Shown here: one piece after another, positions 8,868-17,678 of the stretch
Position numbering within the stretch: the first letter of the stretch is position 1
Layout: every line of letters starts with the position of its first letter
Source: an uncultured Clostridia bacterium
GTDB taxonomy: Bacteria; Bacillota; Clostridia; Lachnospirales; Bianqueaceae
Reading direction: 5' to 3'
Length of the DNA: 32,145 nucleotides
NCBI GenBank assembly: GCA_944383515.1
Contig: CALWPV010000075.1
Location: forward strand, 1-32,145
Translations under genes and position numbers: made by a program
The notes under the pieces: model-generated
What the model saw: only the letters and a program-made list of their open reading frames with translations
The model's database searches: none
What the model was told of the DNA's origin: nothing

Positions 8868-9710
8868 TTATCGCTTGGGTTTATAAAGCACTTCATTCAC
8901 CGCGTACACCGTAACGAAGGCATCGGGATCTACCTGTTTAATAAAGTTCATGAGCTTAACGTATTCGTGCTTATTGACAATGACAATGATTTCGGTCTGC
9001 TTTTCTTCGTCATACGCACCGTACGCATGATATAACGTAGCGCCGCTTTTTAAATCGTCCAGTACAAAGCGGCGTATTTCTTTTTCCTTTGCGGACAAAA
9101 TGCAGACGCGCTTCTTCATACTGGAGCCGAAAATAAAATGATCCAGCACCATACCAAAAACATACGTACCCAGCACGCTAAGAACAACCGTTTTCATGTC
9201 GTAAATAAACACGGCCGAAACCGCTACGCACATACCGGTCAGCGCCATGGCTCTTCCCAAATCGATATGCAGATACTTGTTAAGGATTTTAGCAATAATA
9301 TCCAGACCGCCCGACGACGCATTGCGCACAAAAAGCATGGCAAGGCCTACGCTCACGGCAAAACAATACAAAACCATATCGGTAAACGCATCTCCCGTGA
9401 TAGATGCCTGCTGGGGAAACAGCTTTTCCAATACAGCTAAGAAGACCGGCAATAAAATAGACGTATATACTGTTTTAACGCCAAATTCCTTCCCCAACGT
9501 TACAAAACCCAGCAGAAGCAGCCCCACATTCATAACCATAGTCCAGGTTGATACCGAAAGCGGCGTCACCTCGCTTAACAAAATGGCCAAACCGGAAATG
9601 CTGCCGATCGCCAAATGGCTGGGCACCAGAAAAAAGAATACGGCGGCGGCTGTAATTAACGTCCCCAGTGTAATATAAGCAAAATCCCCTACTTTTTGCA
9701 TCACTTTCAC
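8868..9710 (-). CDS. YitT-family membrane protein with C-terminal DUF2179 domain
   Basis: Integral membrane protein of the YitT/DUF161 family; transport or sensing roles are suspected but not established. It has 280 residues from the chosen start. Five or six hydrophobic spans fill about 10-195, including the glycine-rich segment ASSGGLDIIAKILNKY typical of the family. A soluble C-terminal domain (about 200-280, DUF2179) with a beta-alpha-beta pattern follows. The start is a GTG at 9708-9710, with GAGGAGG 8 bases upstream. The more distal in-frame GTG at 9734 has no ribosome site, and the good site lies inside that extension. It begins 34 bases after the stop of the ParB-like/BMP gene and is probably cotranscribed with it, which hints at a shared sensing or transport task. 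Confidence 0.87.
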   Translation of the reverse strand: MKVMQKVGDFAYITLGTLITAAAVFFFLVPSHLAIGSISGLAILLSEVTPLSVSTWTMVMNVGLLLLGFVTLGKEFGVKTVYTSILLPVFLAVLEKLFPQQASITGDAFTDMVLYCFAVSVGLAMLFVRNASSGGLDIIAKILNKYLHIDLGRAMALTGMCVAVSAVFIYDMKTVVLSVLGTYVFGMVLDHFIFGSSMKKRVCILSAKEKEIRRFVLDDLKSGATLYHAYGAYDEEKQTEIIVIVNKHEYVKLMNFIKQVDPDAFVTVYAVNEVLYKPKR

Positions 9711-9744
9711 AACTCTTTCCTCCTCTTTCGCCACTGCAAGCGTA

Positions 9745-11697
9745 TTACAGCTCTACAACACCCTCGCTGTCACTGCTGCCGTCTTGCGAAGACGTAATTA
9801 GTTTTTGCGCATCGGGCGTAAGCTCGGCAGTCGACGGAATTTCACCAATCACATTATCAATCAGCCAGTCCATGGTAACAATGTCATTGGTGCTGATATA
9901 TCCGTCTTCCTGCGCACGCAGGCGCCCCTGCTGGTCATGAATATAGCCGTCAAACGGCCCTACCATAAGGTGCGTAATGCTCCGCTTATAAAACTGAACC
10001 AGCTGCTGCACGCCTTCCGGCAGATCCTCTGAGTAGATCATATCGACAACATTGGAAGATAACCCCCACCAATAGTTGATCGATTTCAGTTCTTCGGTAT
10101 CGTCAACCTCGTCCCAAGAACCGCTTAAAATACTGCGAATGATTCTCTCATAAAAATGTCCCCAGTTCCAGTATGGCATGGCCAGGCCGCGAATTTCGTC
10201 TTCTTCAATCATGTAAAGACCGAATTTTCGATTGGCCAGCCCCGGCGTAATCATATCCTGGTGCGAAATCATGTCTACATCCAGCTTTTCCAGCGTTTCA
10301 TTGACATTCTGATCCTTTTGCGTAGACCAGCGCAGATATACTTTAGCCTGTGGATTAACAATCTGCACGCCGCGAGCGAAGGCATTGATGTTCGCAATCA
10401 TTCCGGAAATGGGGTAATCGGCTACATAAGCGATTCGGTTTTTCTTTGTCATGGCTCCGGCAATGAGCCCGCAAAGAAACTTGGCTTCATACATGCGACC
10501 ATAATACGTGCGCAAATGCCGATACGCCATATTCACCGAACAATTTAAAAATTTCACCTGTGGGTGGTTGATCGCGGCTTTTAGCGTTTGCTGAATCAGC
10601 TGCGGGGTTGTGGTAAAAATCACGTCGAACTCCCTAGCCACCAATTCTTCTAAAATTTCATCCGGTGTTTTTTCCCGTTGAAATACGGAATCAATCGCCG
10701 TAATTTCTACCTGATCGCCCATTACGTCTTCCAAATACATACGCCCCAGCTCATGGCTATACGTCCAGCTGGAAGTTTCTTTGGTTTTATCATGTACAAA
10801 CGCGATCTTCAGCTTTTTCTTATTGCTGCCGCTCAGCGCGCTGGTCAGCAGATTGACAATGCCTTTGTGGGCCGGCTCTTCTAATGGCTGCATTTGAAGC
10901 CCCACCGGTGTATCCTGCTCTAACAGCTGAATGCTTTCCCAGATTTTTGACAGCTCTTCTTTTAAATCTTCATCGCTTTGCTTTAAAATATCGTCTAAAG
11001 AGAATATTTTTAAAAATTCTAAAAGGGCGTCGCCCACCGTGATATGAAGCTTTTCACCGCCCAGCGCCTTAAACGCATTAGAAAACCGGACATAGCAAGA
11101 ACGAAAATCTTTTTGAAAATCAGTATCCCAATCTTCTCGTTTTGTGCGCCCCAGCACCTGTAAAATTTTAAGAAAGTTTCCTTCCTTGGAGAACCATAGG
11201 TAATTGATATAGGCAACTTTAAAAAATTGCAAAAACTCACGATAAATATTGGATTCATGGCTGCCGTCTGGTCTGGGAATAATACGGGTTACTTCGCCGG
11301 TAATCTCTACGGCGCCAAAATACTTCAAAACGCTAACCCGCTTATTGCCTTCAATGACATAAAAACGGTTCATAAATTCATAGCATTTAATCGGATCCCG
11401 AATGCCTTCTTTCAGGTGAATGTCGCAAAGCGCAATCCACTTGGCCGCGAATTCACTGTCTTCATCCAGAAGGGGCATAAAATTGCTGGCAAAGGCTGTA
11501 CTGCGTGCATGGCTGTTGGTACCGACAATGCGATCAATCGGAATATCATTGATCCCCAGCGATACCTCGGATTCGATCTCGATATTGCTCGTCAGCTCTT
11601 CTAAAACCTGCAGATAGGGATATACCCCCTTTGCCAGATTGGCTTGATATTCTTTGCGGCCCTGCCGCAGTGCTCTTTTATAATCTCCTACTGCCAT
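9745..11697 (-). CDS. ParB-like domain fused to BMP/PnrA-type ligand-binding domain
   Basis: A 650-residue protein with no signal peptide or membrane span, so apparently cytoplasmic. The N-terminal third looks like the ParB/sulfiredoxin fold: an entry around LGINDIPIDRIVGT (47-60) and the signature VIEGNKRVSVLKYFG (114-128). A charged helical region follows to about 285. From about 295 on it matches the BMP (Med/PnrA) family of purine-nucleoside-binding lipoproteins, starting KLKIAFVHD and containing a SWTYSHELGRMY block, but it lacks the export signal and lipobox such proteins need. It is often labelled a BMP transporter protein, but a cytoplasmic nucleoside or nucleotide sensor seems more likely. 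The start ATG at 11697 has GGAGGA 6 bases upstream; the ATG at 11721 does not. Its promoter is interleaved with that of divergent clpE. Confidence 0.8.
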   Translation of the reverse strand: MAVGDYKRALRQGRKEYQANLAKGVYPYLQVLEELTSNIEIESEVSLGINDIPIDRIVGTNSHARSTAFASNFMPLLDEDSEFAAKWIALCDIHLKEGIRDPIKCYEFMNRFYVIEGNKRVSVLKYFGAVEITGEVTRIIPRPDGSHESNIYREFLQFFKVAYINYLWFSKEGNFLKILQVLGRTKREDWDTDFQKDFRSCYVRFSNAFKALGGEKLHITVGDALLEFLKIFSLDDILKQSDEDLKEELSKIWESIQLLEQDTPVGLQMQPLEEPAHKGIVNLLTSALSGSNKKKLKIAFVHDKTKETSSWTYSHELGRMYLEDVMGDQVEITAIDSVFQREKTPDEILEELVAREFDVIFTTTPQLIQQTLKAAINHPQVKFLNCSVNMAYRHLRTYYGRMYEAKFLCGLIAGAMTKKNRIAYVADYPISGMIANINAFARGVQIVNPQAKVYLRWSTQKDQNVNETLEKLDVDMISHQDMITPGLANRKFGLYMIEEDEIRGLAMPYWNWGHFYERIIRSILSGSWDEVDDTEELKSINYWWGLSSNVVDMIYSEDLPEGVQQLVQFYKRSITHLMVGPFDGYIHDQQGRLRAQEDGYISTNDIVTMDWLIDNVIGEIPSTAELTPDAQKLITSSQDGSSDSEGVVEL

Positions 11698-11750
11698 GTG
11701 CGCTCCTCCAACTGTGAACAAACTTTTAAATCTTTCTGATTTTCTACCCT

Positions 11751-11779
11751 ATTATAGCAAAAAGACTTGCAAATGTGAA
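11751..11779 (-). promoter_or_regulatory. Sigma-A promoter of the ParB-like/BMP gene
   Basis: -35 TTCACA (11774-11779), 17-base spacer, -10 TATAAT (11751-11756). Its -35 box lies inside the spacer of the opposing clpE promoter, so the two polymerases should exclude each other. Confidence 0.72.
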
Positions 11780-11795
11780 GAGCAATCCGTATAAT
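11767..11795 (+). promoter_or_regulatory. Sigma-A promoter of clpE
   Basis: -35 TTGCAA (11767-11772), 17-base spacer, -10 TATAAT (11790-11795). No CtsR heptad repeat (GGTCAAA type) and no CIRCE repeat is visible in the gap, although Bacillus clpE is under CtsR. Confidence 0.72.
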
Positions 11796-11803
11796 ATGTT
11801 TGA

Positions 11804-11844
11804 TGCCAAGGCTTTTTTATGCTTAATTAAAGAGGCTTTTGGCA
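11804..11844 (+). other. 5'-end hairpin in the clpE leader
   Basis: UGCCAAGG-c-UUUUUU pairs with AAAGAGG-c-UUUUGGCA, about 14 pairs with several G-U and A-U pairs, around an AU-rich loop. It starts at the expected +1 and ends 8 bases before the ribosome site. It could influence mRNA stability or respond to temperature; only complementarity supports it. Confidence 0.35.
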
Positions 11845-11864
11845 GGAAAATGGAGGAATGATCT

Positions 11865-14189
11865 ATGTTATGTCAAGTTTGTCATAAAAATACAGCGGTT
11901 TTGTTTGTAAACCGCATGGAAAAAGGGCAAAACCGGCAAATCGCGATGTGTTTGACTTGTGCGCAGAAAAACGGTTTTTCCCTTAAAACTATGTTGGAAC
12001 AAAATGGTTTTAAGCCGGAAGACATGGAGAATATTGGCGAACAAATGAACGCCCTCATGGAAAATCTGTCTGAAAACGGCGATATGGAAGAAATGGAAAA
12101 GCTCTTCCCGCCGGATATGCTGAATATGATGATGGGGGCTTCTCATGCCGGCGAAGAATCGGACCAGGATTCGAATACGGAAATGGTGGCCGATGTTGAT
12201 TTGCCTGACGATAGCGGCGCTTCCGGGGCCGATGCCGCGCAAGACGACCGCCGAGTGCGCTATAACAAGCACCGCGCCGACAAGCTGAAAACGCTGTCCA
12301 AATTCAGCACCAACCTAACCGACCGGGCTGCGCACGGCGAAATTGATACCGTTGTGGGGCGTAGCCGTGAAATTGATCGGCTGATGCAAATTTTAAATCG
12401 GCGGACCAAAAATAATCCGGTGCTCCTGGGCGAGCCCGGTGTGGGGAAAACGGCCATTGCCGAGGGCTTTGCTCTTTTAATTGCGCAGGGACGGGTGCCT
12501 GTTAAGCTGCGCGACAAAGAAGTATATCTGTTAGATATGACAGGGCTGGTGGCCGGCACACAGTTTCGCGGGCAATTCGAGGCCAGAATGAAGGCCATTA
12601 TTAACGAGGTGACCAGTGCTGGCAACGTTATTTTAGTGATTGACGAAATCCATAACATTATGGGGGCCGGCGATGCGCAGGGCTCTATGAACGCCGCTAA
12701 CATTTTAAAACCGGCGCTGGCTAACGGCAGTCTGCAGGTAATCGGTACCACCACGCTGGAAGAATACCGAAAATACATTGAAAAAGACTCTGCGCTGGAG
12801 CGCCGTTTTCAGCCTATTATTGTTGACGAACCCTCTACCGAGGAAACCATTGAAATTCTCAAGGGCATTCGTCCTCATTACGAACATTACCATAACGTCT
12901 CGATTTCAGACGAAATAATTGAAGACGCAGTTCATCTTTCTCAGCGCTATATCCACCAGCGCTTCTTGCCGGATAAAGCCATTGACGTAATTGACGAGGC
13001 GGCTTCCCGCGTCAATCTCAATAATACCGGCCTGATTGATCTTCAGGATCTGGAGAAAACGCTGGCCGTTACGCTGCAAAAGAAGGAAGACGCCGCTTCC
13101 GCCGAAGATTTTGAAACCGCGGCCAAATGCCGCGTTGAAGAATTGCGGCTCGAAAAAGAAATTGCGGCTAAAAAAGAGGCCTGCATGCATATGCCGCTTA
13201 CCTTCGACGATCTAGCGCATGTGATTGAAGGCTGGACCAAAATTCCCGTTAAACGTCTGACACAGGCAGAATCGGCCAAACTCATTTCTCTGGAGGAGCG
13301 CCTGCATCAGCGCATTGTTGGCCAAGACGACGCCGTTTCCGCGCTCTCGCGGGCTATTCGCCGCAATCGTTCCGGGTTCCGTAAGGAAAGAAAGCCGGCT
13401 TCATTTATTTTCGCCGGCCCCACCGGCGTTGGTAAAACCGAACTGGTTAAAACGCTGGCCGTTGAACTGTTCGGTACCGAAGACGCGCTGCTGCGTATCG
13501 ATATGTCGGAATATATGGAAAAGCATACTGTTTCCAAGTTAATCGGAGCGCCTCCCGGATACGTTGGGTATGATCAGGGCGGGCAATTAACGGAAAAAGT
13601 GCGCCGCCGTCCTTTCTCGCTCATTTTGCTGGACGAGATTGAAAAAGCGCATAGCGACGTCTTTAACATGCTTCTGCAGATTTTAGACGACGGTCGTTTA
13701 ACCGATAGCCAGGGCCGCACCGTTAACTTTGAAAACACCATTATTGTTATGACAACCAATGCGGGAGCCAGCTTTAAAAATAACGGACTCGGCTTTAACC
13801 AAAGCGAACCGGAAGCTCTCTCCTCTCGTATTGAGGCAGCGCTGAAACAGATTTTCCGTCCCGAGTTTTTAAACCGTGTCGATGAAATTATTACTTTTGA
13901 TCCGCTGACCAAACCGCAGCTTCGCCAAATTGTCGATCTGATGCTGCAGGACGTATACCATTCGGGCGAATATCAGAATATTCAGATTGCCGTAACTGAC
14001 GAAGTGAAAGAATACCTAACGGAAAACGGCTACGACGAAAAATATGGAGCGCGTCCTCTGCGCCGCCTGATTCAGCGGAGCATTGAAGACGAAATTGCCG
14101 AAGCATTTTTGAAAGAAGAAATTGTACCGGGCGACCATATTACGCTCGTTATGGAACAGGGAAAACCGTCTATTCGAAAAGACGCGTAA
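11865..14189 (+). CDS. clpE: ClpE-type AAA+ unfoldase with N-terminal zinc finger
   Basis: Hsp100 ATPase that unfolds proteins, normally for the ClpP protease. The 774 residues open with a CxxC...CxxC zinc finger (C3, C6, then CLTC near 29-32) in place of the double Clp-N repeat of ClpC. That is the hallmark of ClpE. A Met/Glu/Asp-rich linker runs to about 130. The first AAA+ module has Walker A GEPGVGKT near 189 and Walker B VIDEIH near 256. A UVR-like coiled insert is at about 407-440. The second module has Walker A GPTGVGKT at 518 and Walker B LLDEIEKAH near 586. The LGF tripeptide near 642 fits the ClpP-docking loop. The ATG has GGAGG 8 bases upstream. It is longer than Bacillus ClpE (about 700 residues). 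No ctsR, mcsA or mcsB gene is adjacent. ClpC is the alternative label. Confidence 0.88.
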   Translation: MLCQVCHKNTAVLFVNRMEKGQNRQIAMCLTCAQKNGFSLKTMLEQNGFKPEDMENIGEQMNALMENLSENGDMEEMEKLFPPDMLNMMMGASHAGEESDQDSNTEMVADVDLPDDSGASGADAAQDDRRVRYNKHRADKLKTLSKFSTNLTDRAAHGEIDTVVGRSREIDRLMQILNRRTKNNPVLLGEPGVGKTAIAEGFALLIAQGRVPVKLRDKEVYLLDMTGLVAGTQFRGQFEARMKAIINEVTSAGNVILVIDEIHNIMGAGDAQGSMNAANILKPALANGSLQVIGTTTLEEYRKYIEKDSALERRFQPIIVDEPSTEETIEILKGIRPHYEHYHNVSISDEIIEDAVHLSQRYIHQRFLPDKAIDVIDEAASRVNLNNTGLIDLQDLEKTLAVTLQKKEDAASAEDFETAAKCRVEELRLEKEIAAKKEACMHMPLTFDDLAHVIEGWTKIPVKRLTQAESAKLISLEERLHQRIVGQDDAVSALSRAIRRNRSGFRKERKPASFIFAGPTGVGKTELVKTLAVELFGTEDALLRIDMSEYMEKHTVSKLIGAPPGYVGYDQGGQLTEKVRRRPFSLILLDEIEKAHSDVFNMLLQILDDGRLTDSQGRTVNFENTIIVMTTNAGASFKNNGLGFNQSEPEALSSRIEAALKQIFRPEFLNRVDEIITFDPLTKPQLRQIVDLMLQDVYHSGEYQNIQIAVTDEVKEYLTENGYDEKYGARPLRRLIQRSIEDEIAEAFLKEEIVPGDHITLVMEQGKPSIRKDA

Positions 14190-14226
14190 CCTCCCTGCGT
14201 ATCGCCGCCTCATTAAGGTATATGCC

Positions 14227-14270
14227 ATCGGGGCCTGCCTCAAGCAAAACCGCTTGGAGCAGGCCCCGAT
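14227..14270. terminator. Hairpin between convergent clpE and the ABC operon
   Basis: ATCGGGGCCTG pairs with CAGGCCCCGAT (11 pairs, GC-rich), extended inward by CTCAAGC/GCTTGGAG with a bulge. The T tract is weak on both sides (TTATTTGTTG on the plus side). It most likely ends clpE and blocks opposing transcription. Confidence 0.65.
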
Positions 14271-14282
14271 TATTTGTTGAAA

Positions 14283-15854
14283 TTATAAATTCATATTTTC
14301 CACTTGCAGCAATCGACGCGTATACGGATGCTTGGGCGACCGATAAATCTCCTGCGCATCCCCTATTTCAACGATTTCTCCCTGATACATAACTGCCACG
14401 CGGTGGCAAATATGACGCACCAAATTTAAATCATGAGAAATGAAGAGTATAGAAAGTCCATTCTGACGGTGAACCTCTAAAAGCAGCTGTAAAATCTGCG
14501 ATTGCACCGTAACATCCAGCGCTGAAACGGGTTCATCGGCTACCAAAAGTTTAGAATCTCGCAAAAGCGCCGCGCCTATACTGACTCTCTGGCGCTGACC
14601 GCCCGAAAGCTCCCTGGCATATCGATTATAAAAATCTTTAGACAGCCCCATATTCTCCAGCATTTGAAGCACCCGTTCTTTGCGCTCTTTCGCGCTCTTA
14701 ATCCCTATGATTCGCAGAGGCTCCGATAAAATCCAGCCAATCGTATGCGCAGGATTCAGAGACCCGAAGGGATCTTGAAACACCATTTGCGGCTGAAGAT
14801 CAGGCTGCATAAGGATCTCGCCCTCATACTGCGGATTCAATCCGACAATGGCCTTGGCCAGCGTCGATTTACCGCTGCCGCTCTCGCCAACCAGCCCCAG
14901 AATCTCTCCTTCTCGTATTTCCAGATTCGCGTGGTGAACGATTTCTCGGCGCTGAGCGCCCGATCGTTCGGCCTTTCTCTCCCGGTAAAATACACTGACG
15001 TCCCGCAGCGTCAAAACATTCTGCTTGGATCTGGGAGGCGCGATAAAACGGGGAAACCGTTCTACCAAAGTACGGGTATATTCATGTTTCGGGTGATGCA
15101 GCACCTGACTTACGGCGCCTTCTTCAACGATTTGCCCTTGATACATAACCAAAACACGGCTGCAAATTTTCTCTATCACGGCTAAATCGTGAGAAATAAA
15201 TAGAATCGAAACGCCTTTTTCCCGATGCAGGCGGCGCAGAAGTTCTAAAATCTGTTCCTGTACCATGACATCCAGCGCTGTCGTTGGCTCATCGGCAATC
15301 AGCAGCTTGGGCTGATTGATCATAGCCTGAGCAATCATAACCCGCTGCCGCTGTCCGCCGGACAGCTCATGAGGAAACTGCCGGTATACGCGCTCCGCGT
15401 TTTCCAGCCCCACTTCTTCCAGCGCCTTTAAAACCTGCCGGCGAATCTCTTTTTTACTGAGCTTTGCCCCATGCCCCGGGTGCAGAAACAAGCTCTCTCC
15501 CACCTGCTCTCCAATGCGCATGAGTGGATTTAGGCTCGTCATAGGCTCCTGAAAAATCATACTCATTTCACTGCCTTGCACGCGGCTCAGCTCTTTCGCA
15601 TTCAGGGAAAGCAAATTCTGCTCCTCCAGCCAAATGGCGCCTTGCAAAACCCTGGCATTGTCTTTCAGAAGCCCCATGGCCGCTAGCGCCGTCATGGATT
15701 TACCACTGCCGCTCTCGCCAACCACGCCAACAATTTCGCTCTTCCCTTTACCTAGCCCTATGGAAAAGGAAACATCGCTGACAACAGTTTGCAGCGGCTC
15801 GTTTTTGTCTTGAAACGCAATACTTAAATGTTCTACCGCAAAAGCTCGCTTCAT
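14283..15854 (-). CDS. Fused double ATP-binding subunit of peptide-type ABC importer (OppD+OppF)
   Basis: Energy-coupling subunit of the importer encoded just upstream. Its 523 residues contain two complete ABC domains of the Opp/Dpp class. The first has Walker A GESGSGKSM near 45-52, signature LSGGQRQRVMIAQ and Walker B LLIADEPTTALD. The second has Walker A GESGSGKST near 322, signature LSGGQRQRVSIG and Walker B LLVADEPVSALD. Each ends with the family's HPxxxYTR block. In most Opp systems these are two genes; the fused form resembles GsiA and YejF of E. coli. The ATG has GGAGG a few bases upstream, and the gene starts 11 bases after the second permease stop. Cargo cannot be read from the ATPase. 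Confidence 0.93.
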   Translation of the reverse strand: MKRAFAVEHLSIAFQDKNEPLQTVVSDVSFSIGLGKGKSEIVGVVGESGSGKSMTALAAMGLLKDNARVLQGAIWLEEQNLLSLNAKELSRVQGSEMSMIFQEPMTSLNPLMRIGEQVGESLFLHPGHGAKLSKKEIRRQVLKALEEVGLENAERVYRQFPHELSGGQRQRVMIAQAMINQPKLLIADEPTTALDVMVQEQILELLRRLHREKGVSILFISHDLAVIEKICSRVLVMYQGQIVEEGAVSQVLHHPKHEYTRTLVERFPRFIAPPRSKQNVLTLRDVSVFYRERKAERSGAQRREIVHHANLEIREGEILGLVGESGSGKSTLAKAIVGLNPQYEGEILMQPDLQPQMVFQDPFGSLNPAHTIGWILSEPLRIIGIKSAKERKERVLQMLENMGLSKDFYNRYARELSGGQRQRVSIGAALLRDSKLLVADEPVSALDVTVQSQILQLLLEVHRQNGLSILFISHDLNLVRHICHRVAVMYQGEIVEIGDAQEIYRSPKHPYTRRLLQVENMNL

Positions 15855-15865
15855 GTTTTCCTCCT

Positions 15866-16681
15866 CTAGGGCCGCCAGTTTCGAAGCCCTTCACTCAGCA
15901 TGGAAAATCCTAAAATAATGAGTACAATCACAACGCCCGGAGCTATCGCATACCATGGCGCCGTCAGTAAGTAGCCTTGCGCCTCTGAAAGCATGCGACC
16001 AAGACTGGGTAACGGAGGCTGAAGCCCCAGCCCCAAATAACTCATACTCGCTTCCGCCAGTACCGCATTATTAAACGCGATCGCCGCCGTTGTCAGCAGG
16101 CTAACCAGTGTATTGGGCAAAATATGAACAAAAATCAGGCGCAAAGGGCGAACTCCCATAACTTTGGCGCTGCGCACGAAGTCAAGCTCCAAGCAGCGCA
16201 TCACCTCGCCTCGAACAATACGTGCGAAACTGGGGATAAACAGAATGCCAAGTGCCAAAATCATATTGTCGGTTCCTGTTCCCAGCAAACTAATAAACAA
16301 CAAGGCCAACAAAACACTGGGGAAGGATAAAATAATGTCGCAGATCCGCATTAAAACCGTATCCAGCCAGCCGCCAAAATATCCCGTTAACGCGCCAATC
16401 ACTGTGCCCACGATACCACCGATAAGCACAGTTGCCAGAGCCACCCATAACGTAGTGCCGCAGCCATTCATAACACGGCTCAGCACATCCCGGCCAAAAT
16501 TGTCGGTTCCCATGGGGTGGGCCAAACAAGGAGCCAGGTTGGTAGACAGAGGATCCATTTGCGTTACCGAATACGGTGTCCATATCTGCCCAAGAAGAGC
16601 GACCAAAATAAAGAGTCCCGTTAAAATCCCGCCAATCAGCAGATACTTGTTCTGCACTATATCGCTGCGCTTAACTCTCAT
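15866..16681 (-). CDS. Peptide-type ABC importer permease, OppC/DppC family
   Basis: Second transmembrane subunit of the importer. It has 271 residues, one N-terminal span (about 12-32) followed by the five-span BPD_transp_1 core. The EAA coupling loop reads RIVRGEVMRCLELDFVRSAKVMG-like near 160-180. An exported-loop block AHPMGTDNFGRDVLSR is diagnostic of the OppC/DppC group. The ATG overlaps the stop of the first permease by four bases (ATGA), with AGGAGG 6 bases upstream, so the two are translationally coupled. Confidence 0.94.
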   Translation of the reverse strand: MRVKRSDIVQNKYLLIGGILTGLFILVALLGQIWTPYSVTQMDPLSTNLAPCLAHPMGTDNFGRDVLSRVMNGCGTTLWVALATVLIGGIVGTVIGALTGYFGGWLDTVLMRICDIILSFPSVLLALLFISLLGTGTDNMILALGILFIPSFARIVRGEVMRCLELDFVRSAKVMGVRPLRLIFVHILPNTLVSLLTTAAIAFNNAVLAEASMSYLGLGLQPPLPSLGRMLSEAQGYLLTAPWYAIAPGVVIVLIILGFSMLSEGLRNWRP

Positions 16682-17649
16682 AGCTGCCTCCTGCTTGGCC
16701 CTGCATAGGCGGATCGCATGCGCGGATCTATGAGCGGATACAGCATATCCACCAAAAAATTAACGCCTAGAACAATAACCGTAATATACGTTACAACGGC
16801 CTGCACCACCGGATAATCCCGGCCGGAAATGGCTGTAATTAACAGCCGGCCAATGCCTGGCACACTAAATACCTGTTCTACCACAATGCTGCCGGCCATA
16901 ATATCGGCAATAATCAGCGCCAAAAAGGTCAGCACCGGAAGAAACGCATTGCGAAGCACATGTACATACAGTACCCGCCCCTCGCGGTTTCCTTTACTGC
17001 GCGCGGTCCGCACATAATCCAGCTGAATTTCTCCTAAAATCGCTCCCCGCAAGAACTTGACAACCATAGCAATTTTAGGTATCGCTACGGCCAAGGCCGG
17101 AAACAGAAGATAGTATAGGCTCTGCCCCAGATTTTCAGTTGGCGCCACAAAAGCGCCCGGTTGGAACAGGCGCAGCACCAGACCAAAAATATACGTTAGC
17201 AAAATTCCCAGAAAAAAAGAAGGAATTGCCATGGTAATCTGGGTTAGCTGTGTAATGAGTCCGTCTAAAAAACTGCCTCTAAATCTGGCGCAGAGAATAC
17301 CTAATGGCAAGGAAATGACAAGAATGAGCAAAAAAGAAAGCCCCGCCAAAAGCGCCGTTGTTGGCAGACGCTCTGCCAACATGTCGCTAACCTGCACTCC
17401 GTCATACTGATAGGACTGCCCAAAATCTCCCTGCAGCGCCCCGGTTAACCAGTTCCCGTAGCGCTGTAAAACCGGGTCATTCAGCCCCATCTCCTCTCGC
17501 AGCGCTTCTACCTGCTGCGGCGTAGCCTCTGTACCCAGGCGCGCCTGCGCCGCGTCACTGGGAATCACCGCAAAAGCGGTAAATGTGAGTAAGGTGATGA
17601 GTAGTAGCGTAATAATGAGAGTAATGATTTTTTTGACAATATACTGCAT
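16678..17649 (-). CDS. Peptide-type ABC importer permease, OppB/DppB family
   Basis: First transmembrane subunit. The 323 residues match the family. A leading span with the typical start MQYIVKKIITLIITLL is followed by an external segment with LGLNDPVLQRY-like sequence, then five spans. The coupling loop EIQLDYVRTARSKG is near 208-221, and the C-terminal FSVPGIGRLLITAISGRDYPVVQ block is typical of OppB/DppB. A purine-rich site (AAGGAGGT, with GGGAAGGG nearer) precedes the ATG. The gene starts 29 bases after the binding-protein stop and belongs to the same operon. Confidence 0.94.
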   Translation of the reverse strand: MQYIVKKIITLIITLLLITLLTFTAFAVIPSDAAQARLGTEATPQQVEALREEMGLNDPVLQRYGNWLTGALQGDFGQSYQYDGVQVSDMLAERLPTTALLAGLSFLLILVISLPLGILCARFRGSFLDGLITQLTQITMAIPSFFLGILLTYIFGLVLRLFQPGAFVAPTENLGQSLYYLLFPALAVAIPKIAMVVKFLRGAILGEIQLDYVRTARSKGNREGRVLYVHVLRNAFLPVLTFLALIIADIMAGSIVVEQVFSVPGIGRLLITAISGRDYPVVQAVVTYITVIVLGVNFLVDMLYPLIDPRMRSAYAGPSRRQL

Positions 17650-17678
17650 ACCCTTCCCTTACCTCCTTCGTTTATTTT

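Noticed and set aside
10156-10548. Plus-strand open frame of about 130 codons inside the ParB-like/BMP gene
   Set aside because: No ribosome site, no recognisable domain, wholly antisense to a real gene.
11698-11864. CtsR or CIRCE operator before clpE
   Set aside because: I looked for GGTCAAA heptads and the TTAGCACTC/GAGTGCTAA repeat on both strands and saw neither.
12260-12778. Long open frame antisense to clpE
   Set aside because: It lies fully inside the well-supported clpE gene, has no ribosome site and its translation matches no family; it is a shadow of clpE codon use.
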